A program made the position numbers and the translations under genes. DNA of 64,000 nucleotides from a bacterium (GTDB lineage Bacteria > Hinthialibacterota > Hinthialibacteria > H5-UNCL2): assembly GCA_015075175.1 (NCBI GenBank), contig JABTUV010000009.1, positions 156,551-220,550 on the forward strand, given 5' to 3'. Shown one piece after another: positions 58,347 to 64,000 of the stretch (its first letter is position 1; every line of letters starts with the position of its first letter). The notes under the pieces are model-generated. The model did not search any database, was not told the origin of the DNA, and saw nothing but the letters and a program-made list of their open reading frames with translations.

Positions 58347-58958
58347 TCATGCTTCCGCAGGACCCTCGGGAGCGGCCGCCGCCGACGCCGGACCCGCCGC
58401 CTCGCCCCGCCAACTGTACACCATGGCCCCCAGGCCGGACACCGCCAGAAGCAGCAGCGCGAAGGTGCCGACGGGGAACACGAGTCCCATCAGGAGCACG
58501 ACGATGATGCCCTTGGCGGTCGCCAGCCAGGGCGCGCGGCCCTCCAGAAAATAGCGCTGGCCGATCCACCGGGCGTAGGCAACCAGCCCCAGCGCCGCCA
58601 GCCACAGTCCCACCAGGGCGACGATGAAGACGATGCCGCCCAGGGCCGGTGTGCCGTGCGCCAGACGCCCCAGCGCCATCACCACCACCACCACGCCGAA
58701 ACCCAGCGCCGTCGACAGTCCCAGCCGGTTCTGCAGCGTGGACAGCCCGCGCGCGATCTTGTGCTCCAGCACCCCCTCCCAGAAAAGCGCAAAGGCGGCG
58801 CTGCCCAGGAGAACAAGAAACACCAGAATCACCGCCCCCAACAGTTCCACGAGGTGGGTGAGGGCGAGCGCCGGACGCTCCGGCGCCTGCGCCCACACGG
58901 GCGCGCCCAACGTCAAGAGGACAACTATGGCAGTCGCTGTGATGAGTGAACGGTTCAT
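58347..58958 (-). CDS. Membrane protein in an ECF sigma operon
   Basis: The 203-residue product has a signal peptide or first helix (to about 23) and hydrophobic segments at about 35-62, 84-104, 112-135 and 155-182, with an Ala/Pro-rich tail. I do not recognise the family. It starts four bases after the anti-sigma-like gene, so it belongs to the sigma-factor operon and may be part of an envelope stress or surface response. Confidence 0.7.
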   Translation of the reverse strand: MNRSLITATAIVVLLTLGAPVWAQAPERPALALTHLVELLGAVILVFLVLLGSAAFALFWEGVLEHKIARGLSTLQNRLGLSTALGFGVVVVVMALGRLAHGTPALGGIVFIVALVGLWLAALGLVAYARWIGQRYFLEGRAPWLATAKGIIVVLLMGLVFPVGTFALLLLAVSGLGAMVYSWRGEAAGPASAAAAPEGPAEA

Positions 58959-58962
58959 GATC

Positions 58963-59523
58963 TTATTTCCTTTCGCGGGGAATTTCAGACTTGAGAGGTC
59001 GTGTGCGCTCCCGGTCCGTTCCCAGGAGCGCGCCGGCGAGCGCGACCGCGGCGACGGCGGCGTAAAAGGCCGTCCGCAGCGTGAGCTGCAAAGCGATCGG
59101 GACGTCCAGGGAGAAGGGCGGTCCGTCGGAGGTGAGCCGCGGCTCGAAAGCGTCCAGTGCGGCTTGCAGCCAGCTTGCGACGGAAAGTGACGGCAGCCAC
59201 AACCAGGCCGCCGCGTAGCCCAGTGCGCCGACTCCGACGAGCGCGGCCAGCCAAGGCAGCGAGCCGCGGGGCGAGAATCCGGCCGCCGTCGCCGATCGCT
59301 GGAAACGCGCCGACAGGCGCGCGTGCAGACCCGCCGGCGGCTCCGCGCGGCCCGCCATCCCCTCCAGCACCGACAATCGCTCCAGTTCCTCCGCCAGCCG
59401 CTGCAATTCGGGCCGGCTCTTCATCAACAGCTCCAGAATCTCCCGCTCCTCCTGGGAGAGACGTTGCCCTCGCCGCAAGAGCAAGAGCTCGCGGCACCAT
59501 TGATCGAGGTTTGCTTGCTTCAT
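58963..59523 (-). CDS. Putative anti-sigma factor (transmembrane)
   Basis: The 186-residue product has a helical cytoplasmic N-terminus (ELLLLRRGQRLSQEEREILE...) and a hydrophobic segment at about 88-110 (LPWLAALVGVGALGYAAAWL). A periplasmic part follows, and a second hydrophobic stretch lies near 150-168. Position directly after an ECF sigma gene and topology fit an anti-sigma factor. The usual zinc-binding HxxxCxxC is not seen. The call rests on context as much as sequence. Confidence 0.6.
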   Translation of the reverse strand: MKQANLDQWCRELLLLRRGQRLSQEEREILELLMKSRPELQRLAEELERLSVLEGMAGRAEPPAGLHARLSARFQRSATAAGFSPRGSLPWLAALVGVGALGYAAAWLWLPSLSVASWLQAALDAFEPRLTSDGPPFSLDVPIALQLTLRTAFYAAVAAVALAGALLGTDRERTRPLKSEIPRERK

Positions 59524-59625
59524 GAAGGGTGTCCCCTTTTGTGCTTCGTGCGGCGCTGATTGATGGGACCTATGAGACCCATGGAACCTATGGCGCCGAC
59601 TGTTGAGGAATGCTGCATGAGATTC

Positions 59626-60212
59626 TTACTCCAGTTGCGGCCGCAGGATTTCCAGCAGTTGCCGGCGGCCCCGAAATAGCCTCACTTTCACCAGGTTTTC
59701 GGAAATCCCGAGCGCCGACGCGATGTCGGCGATGGAGAGCTCCTGCTCATAAAAGAGCGAGAGCGGGGCACGATACGCGGGCGGCAGTTGCGCCAGGGCG
59801 GCGACCAGCAGCCGTTCCGCCTGCCGCGCCTCGGCCGCCTCCCGCGGCGAGGGGGAAGGCGACGCCAGCCGACTCACCGGGTCCTCGGCGCCCGGGCGCC
59901 CCTTTGAGTACAAAGGGGTGGCGCCCTGCATGAAGAGCGGACGAATCTGCCGCCGCCGGATTTCCGACAGGCACAGGCGCGTCGCCAGCGTAAAGAGCCA
60001 CGTGCTGAAGCGATGCGCCGGATCGTAGCGATGCCGGTTCTGGTAGGCGCGCAGGAGCGTCTCCTGGCAGAGGTCCTCGGCCTCGCCCGCATCGCCCATC
60101 ATCCGGTAGCAGTGGCGATACAGCGGGCCTTCCCACGGCTCGACCTGCGCCAGGAAGTCGCGCGGATCGATCGGATATCCGGTTTATCGGACCGACCGAC
60201 GGGGATCAGCAT
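59626..60212 (-). CDS. ECF RNA polymerase sigma factor, start frameshifted
   Basis: Region 2 (PLYRHCYRMMGDAGEAEDLC, RFSTWLFTLATRLCLSEIRR) and region 4 (LPPAYRAPLSLFYEQELSIA, ALGISENLVKVRLFRGRRQL) are clear. In the frame of region 2 a TAA lies at 60178-60180 with no start codon before DPRDFLAQVEPW. In another frame ATG at 60212 gives MLIPVGRSDKPD. A one-base indel near 60175 therefore seems to split the N-terminus. It controls, by analogy, its own operon with the two genes downstream. Confidence 0.8.
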
Positions 60213-60281
60213 GTGCTGGGCGCTGCATGTCGTCCACGGACCGCCTTTGCCTCTTGATACGCGGAAATCCTCGCCAGGTTA

Positions 60282-60384
60282 CAGTAGGGTGCGCACCGCG
60301 CACCAGCGCAGCACGCTGCGCAGCCACCAGTCACCAGTAGGGTGCGCACCGCGCACCAGCGCAGCACGCTGCGCAACTACGCCC
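60282..60384. repeat. Two tandem TAGGGTGCGCACC units
   Basis: Two units of about 51 bp, 60282-60333 and 60334-60384, each start CAGTAGGGTGCGCACCGCGC and continue AGCGCAGCACGCTGCGCA, which is itself a palindrome. The end of the second reaches the stop codon of the radical SAM gene. Relatives are at 40373, 58263, 32675 and a partial one near 61446. Confidence 0.8.
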
Positions 60385-61429
60385 ACAAGGTCAGTTGGCC
60401 GGGCAGGGGACGACGGAAATGTTCGGTCGAAAGTCTCGGCCCCCGCTCCGGGATGCCGGCCCGCTTGCGCGCCAGCTCGAACACCTGCGCGATCTGGTCC
60501 GCGAACACTCCCTCCCCCCCAAACCGCAGAAAGTAGCGGTTCTCGTTCAGGCAGCCGCCCCGCATCGCCTCCAGCCGGCGCAAGACCTTGTTCTTGCGCT
60601 CGGGGAAATGCTCCTCCAACCATTGCGAGAAAAGTTCCGGCAGGCCGTGCGGGAGACGCAGGAGAAGATACTCGACGAAGCGCGCGCCCGCCCCGCCCGC
60701 CGCATCCACGACGCGCGCCACCCACTCGTCGCTAAGCCCCGGAATCACGGGCGCGACCAGCACCCCAGTGGGCACGCCCGCCTCGTTCAACGCCGCAACC
60801 GTCCGCAGCCGCTCCGCCGGCGGACTCGTGCGCGGCTCCAGCACCCGCGCCAGCTCCGCGTCCAGCGTGCTGATGGAGAGTTGCACGCGGACCGCCTCGA
60901 ATCGCGCCAACTCCTTCAAAATGTCCATGTCGCGCAGCACCAGCCGGTTCTTGGTCGTCAGCGTGACCGGGTTGCGGAACTCGGCCAGCACCTGCAGGCA
61001 GCGGCGCGTGATCCGGAGCTTGCGCTCGATGGGTTGATAGCAGTCGGTGGCGCCCGAGAGCGCAATCGGCTGCGGAGTCCAACTGTCCTTCAAGAGTTCG
61101 CGGCGCAACAGCTCCGGCGCGTTCTCCTTGACGAGAATCTTGCGCTCGAAATCCAAACCCGCGGAGAAGCCCAGATACTCGTGCATGGGCCGCGCGTAGC
61201 AGTAGATGCAGCCGTGCTCGCAGCCGCGATAGGGATTCAGGCTCTCGTCGAAGCCGATGTCGGGGCTGTCGTTGTGCGAGAGCACGCTTTTGGAGTGGTC
61301 GGGGATGAACTCGGTCTCGGGAAGCGGTTCAGGCTCCAGGTACTGCAAGTCGTCCAGCGCCGGGTCGGGGCGCGACTGGACGCGGGTGAAGCGATTGGGC
61401 GGATTGTGCGGCGTGCCTCGTCCGCGCAT
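60377..61429 (-). CDS. PA0069-family radical SAM protein
   Basis: The 350-residue product has the cluster motif C70-x3-C74-x2-C77 in RGCEHGCIYCYARP and the family-typical DESLNPYRGC and ALSGATDCYQPIERKLRITR. TTKNRLVLRDMDILKELA also fits the PA0069/spore-photoproduct-lyase-like group (Rv2578c type). These proteins are widespread and of unknown function. The ATG at 61429 is the first in frame. The last codons lie beside the tandem repeat at 60282-60384. Confidence 0.9.
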   Translation of the reverse strand: MRGRGTPHNPPNRFTRVQSRPDPALDDLQYLEPEPLPETEFIPDHSKSVLSHNDSPDIGFDESLNPYRGCEHGCIYCYARPMHEYLGFSAGLDFERKILVKENAPELLRRELLKDSWTPQPIALSGATDCYQPIERKLRITRRCLQVLAEFRNPVTLTTKNRLVLRDMDILKELARFEAVRVQLSISTLDAELARVLEPRTSPPAERLRTVAALNEAGVPTGVLVAPVIPGLSDEWVARVVDAAGGAGARFVEYLLLRLPHGLPELFSQWLEEHFPERKNKVLRRLEAMRGGCLNENRYFLRFGGEGVFADQIAQVFELARKRAGIPERGPRLSTEHFRRPLPGQLTLWA

Positions 61430-61621
61430 GATGAACTCCCCAAGCGTAGGTGCGCGGTGCGAACCCTTCTATTGATTTTACTCGCTGGACAAGCGGCGGC
61501 AAAGGGAGAAAAACGGGCCATTAGCTTCTTGAGTGGGGGGATTTCATGCGTGCCTGCCGGCAGAAATCACCTGGACAATCAGTCACTGCTCCGAGAGTGG
61601 ACGCTCAGAGGTTTGCGAGAC
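61430..61621. other. Intergenic region before the hairpin element
   Basis: Contains a partial TAGGTGCGCGGTGCGAACCC unit (61447-61466) and a GTGCCTGCCGGCAG palindrome-like stretch (about 61550). No gene is seen. The hairpin element copy 3 follows. Confidence 0.4.
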
Positions 61622-61830
61622 AAAGAAGAACCGAGTCCTCGAGGCGTCCCCCCGAGTAGTCCGCCGCGGCGGACGTATCGAGGGGTAGCGGCGCGCTGGA
61701 AGACCAACTTAAGCAGCGGGGCATGACTTCGCGCCGCGTATCGAGAGGACGGCCTGGACGCGAGCGGCCCGCCTTCGGAGCGGTCTCGGTTTTTGGCGCT
61801 CTACGGGTGAGGCGAAGCCTCATGAGGAAC
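61622..61830 (-). repeat. Dispersed 3' hairpin element, copy 3
   Basis: On the minus strand it begins TTCCTCATGAGGCTTCGCCT inside the last codons of the SGNH hydrolase gene. It contains CCGTCCTCTCGATACGCGGC and CGCGCCGCTAC, and ends CTCGAGGACTCGG. An extra hairpin of the same end-motif type (CCTCGATACGTCCGCCGCGG...CTACTCGG) is inserted, making it about 40 bp longer than copies 1 and 2. Confidence 0.75.
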
Positions 61831-62892
61831 TGTCCCATGCGTTCCACCAAGATAGTCCGCCACGGTGCGAGCGGCGAGGGCGTGGCCGGCGGGGGTCCAG
61901 TGGCCGTCGTTGGGAAAGTAGTGGAGCGGCTCGGCCTCGGCACGGAAGACGGGCAGCAGATCCAGCACGTCGATGCCCTCCTCGCGTCCAAAGGCGGCCA
62001 GGCGCTCTTGCGGAAAGTCGAAGTGTCCGCCCGGCTCCAGCCGCCACACTTCGGCGACGCGCCCGCCCAGTGTGGGATCGACCTGCTGCGCCAGCGGAAT
62101 GACCACGAGCAGATAGCCCGCGTTCATCCCGCGCGCCAGCCTTGCGGTTTCGGAGAGACACCTCAGCGTGCGGTCCCAAGCGGCGTCGTCGCGCATCGCC
62201 CGGCCCGGCCGCAGGACGGCGAAGGGGTCATGCCCCGGATCGCCGATCTCTTCGGCCTGCACCCAGCGGGTGCGTTGGCGGAAAGGCAGGGCGTTCAGGC
62301 GGGCGGCGAGCCATTGCGCGAAACGTGAGCGCGGTCCCTGGGCGATCATGCGCAGCGGCGCGCCCGTCCCGCTCCAGACGATCTCCGAGGCGACCGCCGC
62401 GTCGTCGGAAACGTCGTTCATGAAGAACGCCTGAACGACCAGGTCGGGTTGCATGAGCGGCCCCAACTGCCGCAGCACCAGGCACTGCTCGGCGCTGCCG
62501 AAGCCGGCGTGGCCCGTGTTGACCACTTCCACTTCGCGCATGGCCGAGAGAATCCTCTCCAACCGCCGGCAAAACGTCTCCTCCAGTTCGACCTGCTTGC
62601 CTTCCATGAAGGAGTCGCCGAGAACGAGAATGCGAAAGACGCCGGGCGGTTTCTCGAACGCATGCTCGACGTCCCTCATGCCCAGCGAATTGTAACGCAC
62701 GCGCACGTCGAAGCCGTCGATCTCGGAGCGATAGCGCAGGCGGCGATGGGGGCGGTAATTGCCGGCAAGGGTGGGATCGTCGCCGAAGGCGGCGGCGGGC
62801 AGGAGGATGCGGGCCGCGACTTCGGCGATGATGAACAGGAGCAGGCAGGTGGCGGCGAGGAGCGCGACGCGGGACAGGAGCCGTTTGCGCAT
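61801..62892 (-). CDS. SGNH/GDSL hydrolase-like membrane-anchored protein
   Basis: The 363-residue product has an N-terminal membrane anchor (about 8-30) and an SGNH hydrolase core. Ser94 is in ILVLGDSFMEGKQ, an Asn lies in AFFMNDVSDD, and the Asp/His pair is in FPNDGHWTPAGHALA near residue 340. Such proteins include lipases and O-acetyl-group esterases of polysaccharides. The last codons (VPHEASPHP) and the stop lie in the repeat element copy 3, so the element has supplied the C-terminus. MenG ends four bases upstream. Confidence 0.85.
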   Translation of the reverse strand: MRKRLLSRVALLAATCLLLFIIAEVAARILLPAAAFGDDPTLAGNYRPHRRLRYRSEIDGFDVRVRYNSLGMRDVEHAFEKPPGVFRILVLGDSFMEGKQVELEETFCRRLERILSAMREVEVVNTGHAGFGSAEQCLVLRQLGPLMQPDLVVQAFFMNDVSDDAAVASEIVWSGTGAPLRMIAQGPRSRFAQWLAARLNALPFRQRTRWVQAEEIGDPGHDPFAVLRPGRAMRDDAAWDRTLRCLSETARLARGMNAGYLLVVIPLAQQVDPTLGGRVAEVWRLEPGGHFDFPQERLAAFGREEGIDVLDLLPVFRAEAEPLHYFPNDGHWTPAGHALAARTVADYLGGTHGTVPHEASPHP

Positions 62893-62895
62893 GGC

Positions 62896-63615
62896 TCACG
62901 CCTTCTCCGCCAGAGTGATGGTGGAGATTCCGAGCTGCAGGTCGCGCTGGAGCGTGACGCGCAGGCCGGATTGCGCAAGCAGCTCCGAGAAGTCGCGGCG
63001 GGAATGAAAGCGCCGCACGGACTCGGGCAGGTAGAGATAGGCGTCGCGGTTGCCGGAGATGATGCGGCCGACGAGGGGCAGGACGTATTGAAAGTAGAGG
63101 GAGAAGAGGCAATAGCAGGGGCCGCGGCGTGCTCCCATGAATTCGAGCACGAGCAACTCGCCGCCCGGGGCGAGCACGCGGCGCACTTCGGCCAGCGCGC
63201 GCGGCAGGTCGGCGACGTTGCGCAGTCCAAAGGCGCAGAGGACGGCGTCGAAACACTGATCGGCATAGGGCAGGAAGTGGGCGTCCACGGCGTGGAAGCT
63301 GACCGAAGCGTGCGGCAGTTTGCGGCGGGCGCGGGCCAGCATGGGCAGGGCGAAGTCAGCGATGACGACCGAGTGGGCGCGGCCTGCGGAGAGCAGGGCG
63401 CGGGCGAAGTCGCCGGTCCCGCCGCAGAGGTCGAGGGCGCGGGCGCGGGGACGCGCCGGCAGGCGCCGCACCGCGCGCCGCCGCCAGAGCACGTCGCATC
63501 CCCCCGAGAGCACGTGATTGAGCAGGTCGTAGGCGCCCGCGATGCCCGAGAACATGTCGCGCACCGCGCGACTCCTGGCCCGGTCTTCTTCCCGCAGGCG
63601 AGGCGTCGCGCTCAC
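62896..63615 (-). CDS. menG: Demethylmenaquinone / ubiquinone methyltransferase family
   Basis: The 239-residue enzyme has the SAM-binding motif ALDLCGGTGDFARALL, the family marks VRDMFSGIAGAYDLLNHVLS and CAFGLRNVADLPRALAEVRR, and LVLEF. It adds the last methyl group of menaquinone (MenG) or a C-methyl of ubiquinone (UbiE). A quinone cannot be chosen from this gene alone. Its start overlaps the ubiD stop (ATGA), so both are one operon for quinone synthesis. Confidence 0.92.
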   Translation of the reverse strand: MSATPRLREEDRARSRAVRDMFSGIAGAYDLLNHVLSGGCDVLWRRRAVRRLPARPRARALDLCGGTGDFARALLSAGRAHSVVIADFALPMLARARRKLPHASVSFHAVDAHFLPYADQCFDAVLCAFGLRNVADLPRALAEVRRVLAPGGELLVLEFMGARRGPCYCLFSLYFQYVLPLVGRIISGNRDAYLYLPESVRRFHSRRDFSELLAQSGLRVTLQRDLQLGISTITLAEKA

Positions 63616-64000
63616 GGCAGGCGGATTCCCAGGCGGTCCCAGAGTTGGTCAACCCGGCGCCGCACCTCTTCGTCCATCACGATGTCGGGCGGCCAGGGCT
63701 GCGTCTGGCCTTCGTTGGGCAGCTTTCGAGTCGCGTCAATGCCCATCTTGCTGCCGAAACGCACGTATTCGGCGGTATGATCCAGCGCGTCCATCGGTCC
63801 CCAGACGAAGAAGACGTCGCGCTGCGGCGCAACGTTGTTGCCCACCCGCCACAGCACCTCGGCGGGATTCTGCACGTCGCAGTCTTCGTCGCAGACGATG
63901 ATGGTCTTCTCCAGCATCATCTGCCCCATGCCCCAGAGGCCGTAGGCGACCTTGCGCGCGTGGCCCGCGTAGCTCTTGCGGATGCGCACCAGCGCCAAAT
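63612..64000 (-). CDS. ubiD: UbiD-family decarboxylase, C-terminal part
   Basis: The frame is open to the window's right edge, so only the C-terminal 129 or so residues are seen. IIVCDEDCDVQNPAEVLWRV, APQRDVFFVWGPMDALDH, and GSKMGIDATRKLPNEG are standard for UbiD (4-hydroxy-3-polyprenylbenzoate decarboxylase; prenylated FMN enzyme) and its MqnL-like relatives. It acts in the cytoplasm in quinone head-group formation together with MenG, with which it overlaps by four bases. Confidence 0.92.
   Translation of the reverse strand, partial: LALVRIRKSYAGHARKVAYGLWGMGQMMLEKTIIVCDEDCDVQNPAEVLWRVGNNVAPQRDVFFVWGPMDALDHTAEYVRFGSKMGIDATRKLPNEGQTQPWPPDIVMDEEVRRRVDQLWDRLGIRLP

Overview
The window is a GC-rich bacterial chromosome segment. 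It has a mostly housekeeping right part (about 20.3 to 64 kb) and a repeat-rich accessory left part (about 1 to 20 kb). No rRNA or clear marker gene fixes the phylum. Several traits together suggest an uncultured PVC-type or related candidate phylum (for example Hydrogenedentota, Sumerlaeota or Lentisphaerota): very long Thr-Pro linkers, dockerin-like Ca-binding loops, SUMF1-domain secreted proteins, parallel beta-helix proteins, a URO-D family methyltransferase, a GH67-like/esterase fusion and intergenic 'ATGGGACC' repeats. This placement is inference.

Left part, mostly minus strand. Bases 1-1268 hold two nested IS66 elements. From 19393 down to 1269 lies a tandem array. It starts with a very large secreted beta-helix protein (19393 to 13235, read here as two ORFs split by frameshifts) followed by a secreted SUMF1/dockerin-like protein (13235-10629). 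A second unit follows, with a frameshift-ridden beta-helix copy B (10572-5109, interrupted by IS3) and a second SUMF1 protein (5079-2482). A third beta-helix copy A (2425-1269) is cut by IS66. The 5' two-thirds of the beta-helix copies are nearly identical, while their 3' ends and the SUMF1 genes are clearly diverged, as expected from gene conversion. The IS3 insertion at 5221-7785 is one whole element followed by a 5'-truncated copy. It is flanked by 5-bp repeats.

Right part. An IS256 remnant and a tRNA-Ala(GGC)/spoVG pair are followed by a LysM/M23 peptidase, a MarR-type regulator, phosphatidylserine decarboxylase, a lipoprotein esterase, a response regulator and a GH67-like/esterase fusion. 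Then come a proline racemase, RluA, a URO-D protein, two cation/proton antiporters, a radical SAM protein, a nitrilase and a ferredoxin. An RND efflux pair, a GH3 glycosidase, an NtrC regulator, RlmN and an M90 peptidase lead to a MoaD/BNR pair and ComEC. An ECF sigma/anti-sigma operon, a PA0069-type radical SAM protein, an SGNH hydrolase and a MenG-UbiD quinone operon that runs off the right edge close the window.

Intergenic DNA is rich in structured repeats. A roughly 170-bp hairpin element lies just 3' of three genes. A TAGGGTGCGCACC repeat supplies the stop codon of three genes. There are arrays of palindromes, a 29-bp inverted repeat of REP type, and others. At least eight otherwise conserved genes carry single frameshifts, so either decay or indel errors in the assembly must be kept in mind everywhere.
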